Source: an uncultured Chitinophagales bacterium (GTDB taxonomy: Bacteria; Bacteroidota; Bacteroidia; Chitinophagales; Chitinophagaceae). Taken from it: DNA of 33,265 bases. The notes beneath the pieces were generated by a model. That model was given only the letters and a program-made list of their open reading frames with translations. It did not search any database and was not told where the DNA came from. The translations under genes were made by a program, and so were the position numbers. Positions 24,255 through 32,033 of this stretch are shown here, one piece after another; positions within the stretch are counted from its first letter, which is position 1, and each line of letters begins with the position of its first letter. The stretch lies in the NCBI GenBank assembly GCA_946886475.1, contig CAMPIQ010000025.1, positions 1 to 33,265 on the forward strand, read 5' to 3'.

Positions 24255-25037
24255 ATGAGAAATATGGAAATTATATTTACATTAAATCAACAGCCGCAAG
24301 GCTGTATCCAATATCCAAAACGTAACCCTATGAGCTGGAATGCCATACTTGGTATTGCTTGCATAGTATCCTTCGCTTTCCCAATTGTTGTAATTATTTA
24401 CAACCGTTATTATACGCACAGGAGTCTTGCAGCCTTACTTATATACTATACACTTATCCTGATAGATAATTTATTTGCGGAAAATATCATCCGTGTGAGC
24501 AGTTCTGTTTCTTCATTTATCGGCATCCTAGATAACTATTGCGATGTGCCGCTCATGCTCACTGCCTTATTATTCTTTTGCCCTAATAAACAAAAACAAA
24601 CCAGCATCCGCTTTCTTACCTATATTTTTATAGCTTATGAACTGGTGATAGCTACTGTTTTTGGATTCTCTAAAGAATCGATCACTTATATTTTGGGGCC
24701 CGGTATCTCACTGGTATTGATCTATGCTTCTTATTTATTTGTACGCCAGGTTAAGTTCAGCATCTACCACGGAAAGAACCATGGAAGAATGATCATGTTG
24801 TCGTCCATCCTTTTTGTTTATGCCTGCTATTTTCTGATCTATTTTTTCCACTACGTGCAAAAAACACCGTATAAGGCAGATGTGTTGCTTCTGTATTTTA
24901 TTGCCTCCATCCTGTCTTCAATTGTAATGGCCGTGGGACTTCACCTGATGAGAAAAAGGCTGAAGGAACTGGAATCCCTGAAAGTAACAAGAAGGGAGCT
25001 GGCCGTGTTCTTCGGGCATAATGTGCAGGGGAGTTAA
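24255..25037 (+). CDS. Seven-TM membrane protein of unknown function
   Basis: I do not recognise the family. The frame encodes 260 residues with seven predicted membrane segments at about 30-49, 57-79, 84-107, 117-137, 142-162, 179-201 and 208-230, and a basic C-terminal tail (MRKRLKELESLKVTRREL). No catalytic motif is obvious. The start is uncertain. ATG 24255 gives a 25-residue polar N-terminus before the first helix. ATG 24330 (MSWNAILGIACIV) gives a compact 235-residue protein and leaves a hairpin (24290-24305) and a near -7 box in the leader. It stands alone between the amidase gene and an inverted repeat shared with the convergent acyl-CoA dehydrogenase gene. Confidence 0.7.
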   Translation: MRNMEIIFTLNQQPQGCIQYPKRNPMSWNAILGIACIVSFAFPIVVIIYNRYYTHRSLAALLIYYTLILIDNLFAENIIRVSSSVSSFIGILDNYCDVPLMLTALLFFCPNKQKQTSIRFLTYIFIAYELVIATVFGFSKESITYILGPGISLVLIYASYLFVRQVKFSIYHGKNHGRMIMLSSILFVYACYFLIYFFHYVQKTPYKADVLLLYFIASILSSIVMAVGLHLMRKRLKELESLKVTRRELAVFFGHNVQGS

Positions 25038-25038
25038 G

Positions 25039-25135
25039 AAGGTTTAAGATTTAGGGTTCTTTAATTCTGAAAGACATGATTGAAAATTGAATTTTCTTTA
25101 GATCACGTCGGTCTCAACCCTAAACCCTAAACCTT
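25039..25135. repeat. 20-bp inverted repeat between convergent genes
   Basis: The left arm 25039-25058 and the reverse complement of the right arm 25116-25135 match at 18 of 20 positions. The spacer is 57 bases. The right arm is built of the heptamer ccctaaa repeated. The repeat sits exactly between two convergent stop codons, so it could fold as a long stem at the 3' end of both transcripts; no T-run follows on either strand, so classical intrinsic termination is doubtful. Confidence 0.6.
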
Positions 25136-25140
25136 TAACC

Positions 25141-26925
25141 TCACAACGCATAGCGCTTGTTACTGATCAAATGATCTGCTATTCTTCTCCTTGCCTCTTT
25201 TGAATTGAAAGGCTGTGCTTTGGTAAAACGTTTCAGTCCCATTAAGATCATTCTTTGTTCGTCACCTTCAGCAAAGGCATTGATGGCATCCTTACCGTTT
25301 TTGTGAATACGGTCGGCGGCATCATATAAAAAACAACCAAGCATATCACGATAGATTTGCAAAGGTGCTGCAGCGTTATTTTCTTCAAGTTTCATGACGC
25401 GCAATAACAGGCTTTCAGCAAGAAAAGTATCAATGGCCATATCAGCTATCGACATGAGGATCTCCTGTTCGGTTTCCAGTTGCATCATCAGTTTCTGGGC
25501 CGCGGCACCTGCCGTCAGTAAAACTGTTTTTTTGAAATTGTTCACCAGCTTTCTTTCCTGTGCAAATGGTGTTTCATCATCTTCACCAAATTCAGGAATG
25601 CTCATAAGTTCCTGCGATACTTTCATGGCAGGTCCCATAATATTCAACCTGCCCTGCATGGCCCGTTTCAGTGTCATATCCACGGTAAGCAGGCGGTTGA
25701 TCTCATTGGTGCCTTCATAAATGCGATTGATACGGCTGTCGCGGTAAGCCCTTGAAATATTATATTCTGCGCTGAAACCATTACCACCGTGGATCTGTAC
25801 ACCTTCGTCCACGCAAAAATCTGCTATTTCGCTACCGCAAACTTTTAGAATGGCGCACTCAATGGCATATTCCTCCGCCGCGGCTAATACAGCTTCATTG
25901 AAAGGTTTACCTGATTGGTGAAGTTCCGATTCCTTATCATCTATCCATTTCGCGGTTCGGTATAATGCACTTTCACAGGCAAATACCCGGATGCCCATTT
26001 CTGCCAGCTTGTGTTTGATAGCGCCGAAATTGGCAATGGGTTGTTTAAACTGCTCTCTTGTATTTGCATATTCAATGGAGGCCGAAATCGTTTTCTTTGC
26101 ACCACCCATTGTTGCGGCGCATAATTTCAGTCGTCCTATGTTAAGTATATTAAAAGCAATCTTATGACCTTTACCGGTTTCACCCAACACATTTTCAACA
26201 GGTACTTTACAATCCTGGAAATACAACTGTACGGTTGATGAACCCTTAATTCCCATTTTATGTTCTTCGGGACCCTGTGTAAATCCTTCAAACCCTCTTT
26301 CTACAATAAAGCCCGTGAATTTATCACCATCAACCTTGGCAAAAACGGTATATACATCAGCAAAACCACCATTGGTTATCCAGCATTTCTGGCCATTAAG
26401 CAAATAATACTTTCCATCATCGCTTAGGCGTGCTGTGGTCTTTGCACTCAGTGCATCGCTGCCGCTGTTTGGTTCCGTTAAGCCATAAGCACCCGCCCAT
26501 TCACCGGAAATCAGTTTAGGAATGTATTTCTGTTTCTGTTCCGGCGTTCCAAAATAAAGTATGGGCAATGTGCCAATACCTGTATGGGCTGCAATGGCAA
26601 CAGAAAAAGAATGACCTGCACCAAGGTATTCATTGATAATAGTGGATGTAATAAAATCTTTCCCAAGACCCCCATATTCCTCAGGAAAAGAAACAGAAAG
26701 CATACCCTGTTCACCGGCCTTCACCATCAGTGACTTCATAAGTCCGGGCTCCATGTTATCAATGCGGTCCAGAATAGGTGTTATCTCGGCTTCCAGGAAC
26801 TGTTCACACATATCGCGGATCATTTTCTGTTCTTCAGAAAATTCTTCAGGGATAAAAGTTGACGCGGTATCGCTTTCCTTTACCAGCCATTCTCCACCTT
26901 TTAATGCATTTTTTACTGCTTCCAT
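25141..26925 (-). CDS. Acyl-CoA dehydrogenase, long form
   Basis: A 594-residue FAD enzyme for the first step of fatty-acid beta-oxidation. The N-terminal helical domain is at about 30-140, the beta domain at about 150-260 (GAYGLTEPNSGSDALS; CWITNGGFADVYTVFAK), and the C-terminal helical domain with FAD/dimer contacts at about 270-430 (QIHGGNGFSAEY; RIYEGTNEINR). Glu404 in YEGTNE is at the catalytic-base position. A further 160-residue C-terminal extension, as in VLCAD/ACAD9-type enzymes, explains the length. It lies 23 bases after marR on the same strand, so the two are very likely cotranscribed from the promoter at 27414-27445 and controlled by the MarR protein. Acyl chain preference is not predictable. 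Confidence 0.94.
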   Translation of the reverse strand: MEAVKNALKGGEWLVKESDTASTFIPEEFSEEQKMIRDMCEQFLEAEITPILDRIDNMEPGLMKSLMVKAGEQGMLSVSFPEEYGGLGKDFITSTIINEYLGAGHSFSVAIAAHTGIGTLPILYFGTPEQKQKYIPKLISGEWAGAYGLTEPNSGSDALSAKTTARLSDDGKYYLLNGQKCWITNGGFADVYTVFAKVDGDKFTGFIVERGFEGFTQGPEEHKMGIKGSSTVQLYFQDCKVPVENVLGETGKGHKIAFNILNIGRLKLCAATMGGAKKTISASIEYANTREQFKQPIANFGAIKHKLAEMGIRVFACESALYRTAKWIDDKESELHQSGKPFNEAVLAAAEEYAIECAILKVCGSEIADFCVDEGVQIHGGNGFSAEYNISRAYRDSRINRIYEGTNEINRLLTVDMTLKRAMQGRLNIMGPAMKVSQELMSIPEFGEDDETPFAQERKLVNNFKKTVLLTAGAAAQKLMMQLETEQEILMSIADMAIDTFLAESLLLRVMKLEENNAAAPLQIYRDMLGCFLYDAADRIHKNGKDAINAFAEGDEQRMILMGLKRFTKAQPFNSKEARRRIADHLISNKRYAL

Positions 26926-26948
26926 AATCAGGGTTTTAAAAATGACAG

Positions 26949-27392
26949 TTATTGACTAAGGTTATCATATACTTTTTGTAAAACTTCTTTACACATGTCC
27001 ACCTGGTTGGCCGGTACGCCATCCAAAGCTTCAATTAAAGTAGCTTCTGCCAGTGCCATTGTTTCTTCCTGAAGCCTGAGTGCATTTTTAGTGAGGTACA
27101 CCTTATTGATGCGCCGGTCCTTTTCATCTGACACTCTTTTCACAAGACTTAATTTTTCAAGGTTGTCTATCAGCCTTGTAATACTGGGCTTGTCCCTGAA
27201 TGTGGCATTGCATAGTTCCTGCTGACTCTTTCCATCCTCCTTCCATAAATGATACAAAACACTCCATTGCTCAATGGTAAGGTTGATGCCTGCTGCATTG
27301 AATTTCTTCTGAAGCCGCCTTGCAATGGCCGTAGAAGCCTTACCCGTGATGAAACTGTATAATTCGCCTTTTTTAAATTGGTTGTTTGGCAT
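26949..27392 (-). CDS. MarR-family transcriptional regulator
   Basis: A 147-residue winged-helix repressor-type protein. Dimerisation helices lie at both ends. The DNA-binding domain covers about residues 38-105, with LTIEQWSVLYHLWKEDGKSQ, the recognition helix KPSITRLIDNLEKLSLV, and the wing around DEKDRRINKVYLT. It heads an operon with acyl-CoA dehydrogenase, so a fatty-acid or acyl-CoA ligand is plausible, but nothing in the sequence identifies it. The start ATG at 27392 lies two bases from a perfect inverted repeat that overlaps the predicted transcription start, which points to autoregulation. Confidence 0.92.
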   Translation of the reverse strand: MPNNQFKKGELYSFITGKASTAIARRLQKKFNAAGINLTIEQWSVLYHLWKEDGKSQQELCNATFRDKPSITRLIDNLEKLSLVKRVSDEKDRRINKVYLTKNALRLQEETMALAEATLIEALDGVPANQVDMCKEVLQKVYDNLSQ

Positions 27393-27393
27393 A

Positions 27394-27411
27394 TAGTTGT
27401 TTATGCAACTA
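27394..27411. promoter_or_regulatory. Putative MarR operator
   Basis: A perfect inverted repeat with 6-base arms tagttg / caacta and a 6-base centre (18 bases in all). It sits between the marR start codon (27392) and the -7 box, on top of the predicted transcription start near 27407. This size and placement are typical of MarR-dimer sites; binding is inferred. Confidence 0.65.
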
Positions 27412-27413
27412 AG

Positions 27414-27445
27414 TAAATTTAATACGCTCCTTCCTCATTCCCAAA
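27414..27445 (-). promoter_or_regulatory. Promoter of the marR-acyl-CoA dehydrogenase operon
   Basis: On the minus strand: -33 TTTG (27445-27442), a 20-base spacer and a -7 box TAAATTTA (27421-27414), one mismatch from TAnnTTTG. The predicted start is near 27407, giving a leader of about 15 bases that is almost wholly the operator palindrome. Confidence 0.6.
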
Positions 27446-27507
27446 TAAAAGCTCATAAATTTTTTATTTTCCTGCCTGTTGAAAATATAAAGCTTGCACT
27501 TGAGGCA

Positions 27508-27515
27508 TAGATTTG
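27508..27515 (+). promoter_or_regulatory. Promoter -7 box TAGATTTG, leaderless arrangement
   Basis: An exact TAnnTTTG ends five bases before the glycosyltransferase ATG at 27521. The nearest TTG upstream (27479-27481) is 26 bases away, so the -33 element is weak or absent. The predicted mRNA would begin at or next to the ATG. Confidence 0.55.
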
Positions 27516-27520
27516 CCTGA

Positions 27521-28639
27521 ATGGTATTATTGATCATATCCATACTCCTGCTTTTTTTATATGCGGTATTGATCTTTTTTTATACCATTTACTGGAAAAA
27601 AGCCGGGATCTACCATGCTTCAGCTGTCCGGCCTAATTTTATTTCAATTATTGTTGCCGCCCGTAACGAAGAAGAAAATATCACCCCCTTATTAAATGCT
27701 TTGCAGAACCAATCCTATCCAGGAGAATTTTTTGAAGTGATTGTGGTAGATGATTTTTCAACAGATCAGACAGCAGCCCTGGTACAACAACATCCTCTAT
27801 CTAACCTGAAGCTGATCCGGCCGGAAGGCCAATCTGAACAATCATCAAAAAAGAAAGCGATCCATACGGGTATTTTACATGCATCAGGTTCTTTGATCGT
27901 AACAACTGATGCAGATTGCCTTCCGGGTGAGAACTGGCTCGAAGTGGTTAATAGTTTTTATTCCGAAAAGGATCCCAGCTTTATTGCAGCACCGGTAAAA
28001 TTTGAATACAACAGGTCATTATTACAAAGATTCCAGGCCATTGACTTCTTAACCTTACAGGGTATTACCGCCGCAGGTGTAACATCAGGTTTTCATGCCA
28101 TGTGCAATGGCGCCAATCTTGCCTATAAAAAAAAATCCTTTCTCAGTGTAAATGGCTTTGATGGAATTGATAAGGTAGCTACAGGAGACGATATGCTGCT
28201 GATGTACAAGATATGGAGGTCCGAACCTGGTAAGGTTCATTATTTAAAAAGTCAGGAAGCGATCATGAGCACTCAACCCATGCAAAGCTGGAAAAAGTTT
28301 TTCATGCAGCGGAGAAGATGGGCAAGTAAAACGCTTGTTTATGATGACAAAATGGTTATCGCTGTTTTATTTCTTGTTTACCTGGTCAATTGCTTTTTTA
28401 TTGTACTGGTTATAGCGGCCCTGTTCAATTCTGCTTACCTGTGGCTGTTGCCTGGCTATCTGATCATCAAATCCCTGATAGAATTTCCTTTCATTTACCT
28501 GGTCACCAGATTTTATAAAGAAGAAAAACTACGGGGATACTTTTTCCTTTTTCAACCCCTTCACATTATATATACTGTATTGGCAGGCACGCTCAGCCAG
28601 TTTGGCAAATATGAATGGAAGGGCAGGAAAACGAAATAA
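27521..28639 (+). CDS. Membrane glycosyltransferase, GT2 family
   Basis: A 372-residue inner-membrane-associated GT-A enzyme. A membrane helix at about residues 1-24 is followed by the catalytic domain with ISIIVAARNEEENI (donor-site start), VVDDFSTD (Asp77/Asp78), TDADC (DAD 130-132, metal-binding), the acceptor-side GDDMLL and QRRRW. Three membrane helices follow. The layout resembles processive or polyprenyl-linked GT2 enzymes, but the sugar and acceptor cannot be deduced. The 17-base gap to the ABC permease gene implies cotranscription, and the ligase/Wzz/flippase operon lies just beyond on the other strand, so a surface-glycan role is plausible but inferred. Confidence 0.9.
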   Translation: MVLLIISILLLFLYAVLIFFYTIYWKKAGIYHASAVRPNFISIIVAARNEEENITPLLNALQNQSYPGEFFEVIVVDDFSTDQTAALVQQHPLSNLKLIRPEGQSEQSSKKKAIHTGILHASGSLIVTTDADCLPGENWLEVVNSFYSEKDPSFIAAPVKFEYNRSLLQRFQAIDFLTLQGITAAGVTSGFHAMCNGANLAYKKKSFLSVNGFDGIDKVATGDDMLLMYKIWRSEPGKVHYLKSQEAIMSTQPMQSWKKFFMQRRRWASKTLVYDDKMVIAVLFLVYLVNCFFIVLVIAALFNSAYLWLLPGYLIIKSLIEFPFIYLVTRFYKEEKLRGYFFLFQPLHIIYTVLAGTLSQFGKYEWKGRKTK

Positions 28640-28656
28640 AAATTATCTTGCCACTG

Positions 28657-29742
28657 ATGAATGATTCAGCACCATCCTTTAGTCAGGCTGCATGGAAACG
28701 TTTGAAAAAAAATAATGGTGCTATCGCAGGACTGTTTATGATCCTGATAGCTGTGGTGGTTGCGCTATTCAGTTATTTGATAGCGCCGGATCCATCACCT
28801 TATGCCAACAGGATCATCCTTGAAATTGGCGGCGAAAAACCGGGCTTCACACAACAATTCCTGCTTGTCAAAAAACCGGATCCGCGTTCCACCACATTCC
28901 TTAGCGGGCTTGTTTCCGGCTTCCCTGATCAATACGATCATATTCCTATCAACTCATTTACCCAAAAAGGTGACAGCATCATTGCTGATAAATATATTGA
29001 TGAAGGTGTATCAGAAAGAATTGCATTCGCAACCACTTCACTGGCACAGGATCCGGTGAATGAAAAAACATTCTGGGTGGGCACCGATAAATACGGACGT
29101 GATATATTAAGCCGTTTGATCATTGGAACAAGAGTAAGCCTGAGTGTAGGGCTGATCACTGTACTGATATCACTTACCGTTGGTATCATTTTGGGTTCGG
29201 CAGCCGGGTATTACAGGGGAAGGACCGACGACATCATCATGTGGCTGATCAATGTGATCTGGAGTATACCAACCCTGCTGCTTGTATTTGCCATCACCCT
29301 ATTGCTGGGCAAAGGATTCTGGCAGGTATTTATTGCAGTGGGTTTAACCATGTGGGTGAATGTAGCAAGGCTGGTAAGGGGACAGGTGATGGCAACAAAG
29401 GAATTACAATATATTGAAGCAGGAAGAGCCCTGGGTTTTTCCAATTTCAGGATCATTGCCCGTCACATCCTGCCTAATATCATGGGACCTATTCTTGTAA
29501 TTGCGGCCTCCAATTTTGCATCGGCCATTGTGATTGAAGCTGGACTTAGTTTTCTTGGTGTAGGTGTTCAGCCTCCCCAACCCAGCTGGGGACTGATGAT
29601 CAAGGAAAATTATAATTTCATCATTACCCAAAACCCAATGCTGGCACTTGCTCCCGGTTTTGCTATTATGATACTGGTACTGGCATTTAATTTACTGGGA
29701 AACGGTTTGAGAGATGCATTGAATGTGAGGGGGAGAATTTAG
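28657..29742 (+). CDS. ABC transporter permease, DppC/OppC family
   Basis: A 361-residue inner-membrane permease of peptide/nickel-type ABC importers. The first helix is at about 26-48. An unusually long periplasmic stretch of about 110 residues follows, containing PDPSPYANRIILEIGGEKPG. The BPD_transp_1 domain begins near GTDKYGRDILSRLIIGTRVS. The EAA loop that contacts the ATPase begins at Glu254 (EAGRALGFSNFRIIARHILP), and FLGVGVQPPQPSWG is the typical end signature. The partner DppB-like permease, ATPases and binding protein are not next to it, so the gene is an orphan here. Start ATG 28657 is 17 bases after the glycosyltransferase stop; the longer frame overlaps that gene. Confidence 0.92.
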   Translation: MNDSAPSFSQAAWKRLKKNNGAIAGLFMILIAVVVALFSYLIAPDPSPYANRIILEIGGEKPGFTQQFLLVKKPDPRSTTFLSGLVSGFPDQYDHIPINSFTQKGDSIIADKYIDEGVSERIAFATTSLAQDPVNEKTFWVGTDKYGRDILSRLIIGTRVSLSVGLITVLISLTVGIILGSAAGYYRGRTDDIIMWLINVIWSIPTLLLVFAITLLLGKGFWQVFIAVGLTMWVNVARLVRGQVMATKELQYIEAGRALGFSNFRIIARHILPNIMGPILVIAASNFASAIVIEAGLSFLGVGVQPPQPSWGLMIKENYNFIITQNPMLALAPGFAIMILVLAFNLLGNGLRDALNVRGRI

Positions 29743-29760
29743 AGGAGGCGGAGGCAGTTC

Positions 29761-31188
29761 CTATGAATTATGATCTGCGGGCGAGCGTAATTCGTAACTG
29801 GCTACAATGATCAGGGCGAGACACAAATAAAATACACTGCCTACCTTATCGGTTTCAATCAGATCGCTCAGGGAATTGATGACACATTGCATTACGAGCA
29901 GGGCACCAACAGCGCCCATCATCACTTTCAGCTTTCTTTGCTGCGTGCTGTGATAAATTTTTTGCGTATGCCAAAACATTACACCAAGCAGGAGCAAAAA
30001 AATTAACAGACCCATGGCCCCCTGCTCAATGATCAGCAATAAAAAATAATTGTGAACTGTTGACTGTTCTTCATTTTTACTTACCCAGGTCTTAAATGCA
30101 GGTTGCGTATAGCTTTTGTACTCCCTGAAAAAACTTGTTGGGCCAAACCCTGTTTTCCAGCTATCGTTGATCATTCTTACTCCCGCTACCCATCGGTGAA
30201 ACCTTTCTGCAGTGGAAACATCTTTCATCTGGTAGGTGGCTACCAGGTGTTCCCTGAAATCGGTATGAAAAATGGTAGTGTTGTAGTCTGGCGCCAGCTT
30301 CAGGTAATTATCATTGCTCTTCAACCAGAATATGGCTGTAATGCAAACCAGCAGAAATAAAAGGTAGCCTGCAAACAAAAGTTTTTTTCTGATCAGCCAA
30401 TACGAAACAAAACCTGCTATTAATGCAAGCCAGGCCCCTCTTGCATATGAAAAATACAAAGCCACTATGGTAACAAACATTAAACATTGCACCACCATTT
30501 TTAATCGCTTCGATGCTGCAAGCTGAATAATGGCAATCTGTACCGGCACCATAAATACCAGGAGGGAGGAATAGTTCACATGGTTCCTGAAAAATGGATC
30601 AAGTGCATCATTGATATTTTCAAAGGTCCAGTTGTATTGCGCATGCTTAATGATGGCAAAAAGCATAAAGGTCATCATGGAAAACAACAGGAACACAAAA
30701 GATCTTTCCATGGTCTTCCGGTCCCTGAATAAATAAACAGGCGCTGCAACAAAAGCCAGCAGGTACCAGACCTTGGCCAGGAGATATTTAAATGAAACAA
30801 GTATCCCGGTTGAATAAATAACCGTTATCATGATCCACACAAGCTGAATTAAAATAATGATAACCAGTGGGTGCCTGAAAGATGAATTCAGCCTTTTCCT
30901 GTTATGAATGATCAGTATAAGCGCTGCCATTGCAGTAAGCAGCATCAGGGGTTCATCAGGAAGGTCTGTTCCCAGGGAGGGAGTGAAGTTGTATTCAATG
31001 GACCAGGGTATGGATAATACAAGAAGATAAAAAAGATATTCGGGAAACTGCACAAGACAGATACATGCCAGGAGCAGAACCGGTATGGCCAGAAAATAAT
31101 ATTCCTGCCTCCACGCAGTCAAAACTGTAGCTAATAAGATCAACAGAGAAAAGACCCAGGTGAATATTTTATTACCGGTTAGTATCAC
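29761..31188 (-). CDS. O-antigen ligase / Wzy-type polymerase family protein
   Basis: A 475-residue polytopic inner-membrane protein with about 12 hydrophobic segments. A large periplasmic loop lies near residues 290-375, as in the Wzy_C (O-antigen ligase/polymerase) family. The loop contains RFHRWVAGVRMINDSWKTGF and GPTSFFREY. It is followed by STVHNYFLLLIIEQG, matching the conserved His-Asn and Glu-Gly of the family. Ligase and polymerase cannot be separated by sequence. The start is GTG at 31188, overlapping the stop of the Wzz-like gene in the tetramer GTGA (minus strand), so translation is coupled. It is the last gene of the flippase-Wzz-ligase operon. Confidence 0.88.
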   Translation of the reverse strand: MILTGNKIFTWVFSLLILLATVLTAWRQEYYFLAIPVLLLACICLVQFPEYLFYLLVLSIPWSIEYNFTPSLGTDLPDEPLMLLTAMAALILIIHNRKRLNSSFRHPLVIIILIQLVWIMITVIYSTGILVSFKYLLAKVWYLLAFVAAPVYLFRDRKTMERSFVFLLFSMMTFMLFAIIKHAQYNWTFENINDALDPFFRNHVNYSSLLVFMVPVQIAIIQLAASKRLKMVVQCLMFVTIVALYFSYARGAWLALIAGFVSYWLIRKKLLFAGYLLFLLVCITAIFWLKSNDNYLKLAPDYNTTIFHTDFREHLVATYQMKDVSTAERFHRWVAGVRMINDSWKTGFGPTSFFREYKSYTQPAFKTWVSKNEEQSTVHNYFLLLIIEQGAMGLLIFLLLLGVMFWHTQKIYHSTQQRKLKVMMGAVGALLVMQCVINSLSDLIETDKVGSVFYLCLALIIVASYELRSPADHNS

Positions 31189-32024
31189 TTCAAGTTTCTC
31201 CTGCTATCGGTAAATAAGGATAAAAGAAAGGCAAGTGCAAACGCAGCAAAGGCAGCCAGTAAAACAGTCAGTACAGTTTCAGGCTTATCATGCCATATGG
31301 CAGGTCGTGCATTTTCAACCGTAATTAGTACCCTGGGATTGGTATTTACAGCAAACTGGTACTGGTTTATCATTTTTTCGTGTTGCTGAAGTTGTTCCAG
31401 CATTGCAGTTTTTTTTGCCTCCCATATTTCTGCTTCCGCACCCGACAGGCTGTTTAAAGTATCAACTGCATGTTTGAATTGCTGCAGTTTTTCCTGCTGG
31501 CCTGATCTAAGGGTAGCCAGCATGGCGATATTGCTTTCATTCTGTAAATGCTGATGGAGCTCCTGCAGGTTCTTCAGTAAGGTATTGGCAATTTCGGCGG
31601 CTTTGTTCCTGTCTATATCCCAAACTTTTATTTTGAGTTCACCATAAGCGCTTCTGTTTATTTTACTTTTCTTTTTCAATCGCTCAACGGCTTCAAATAA
31701 TGCTTCGCCCGAATGGTCAATTTCATAATGTTCAATCAGACCTGATTCTTTAACGGTTGCTAAATAAATGGTATCCAGTTTAGCAGTGCCTTCCAGCCTG
31801 TCAAGTTCATCAGGTGTACCAAAATCAGAATACAGTGCTTCAATATTCTGATTGAATACCCTTGCCTTATCAGCAACAAGGCTGTTAGCCGGGAGTGCAG
31901 TGGCTGTTGACAGATACTCCTTAGGTCTGATCAAACAAATTACAAGTGCTAATACAGCGGCCAGCAGGGTGAGGCCAAGAATGAACTTCCATCTTTTCTC
32001 AAAAACAGTAAAGAGGTCCGGCAT
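31185..32024 (-). CDS. Wzz-like polysaccharide chain-length protein
   Basis: A 279-residue inner-membrane protein of the polysaccharide co-polymerase type. Membrane helix 1 is at about residues 14-33 (FILGLTLLAAVLALVICLI), followed by the proline-containing RPKEYLSTATALP. The periplasmic part is long and helical, with heptad-like stretches at about 135-225 (LLKNLQELHQHLQNE; TAMLEQLQQHEKMIN). Helix 2 is at about 252-272, with a short basic tail. No kinase domain follows, so it is Wzz-like rather than Wzc-like. It lies nine bases after the flippase gene and overlaps the ligase gene by four bases, consistent with joint control of glycan length. Confidence 0.85.
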   Translation of the reverse strand: MPDLFTVFEKRWKFILGLTLLAAVLALVICLIRPKEYLSTATALPANSLVADKARVFNQNIEALYSDFGTPDELDRLEGTAKLDTIYLATVKESGLIEHYEIDHSGEALFEAVERLKKKSKINRSAYGELKIKVWDIDRNKAAEIANTLLKNLQELHQHLQNESNIAMLATLRSGQQEKLQQFKHAVDTLNSLSGAEAEIWEAKKTAMLEQLQQHEKMINQYQFAVNTNPRVLITVENARPAIWHDKPETVLTVLLAAFAAFALAFLLSLFTDSRRNLK

Positions 32025-32033
32025 GAAAACGAA

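Noticed and set aside
25116..25135. Telomere-like ccctaaa repeats
   Set aside because: Only about two heptamers are present and they form one arm of an inverted repeat between bacterial genes; a telomere is not supported.
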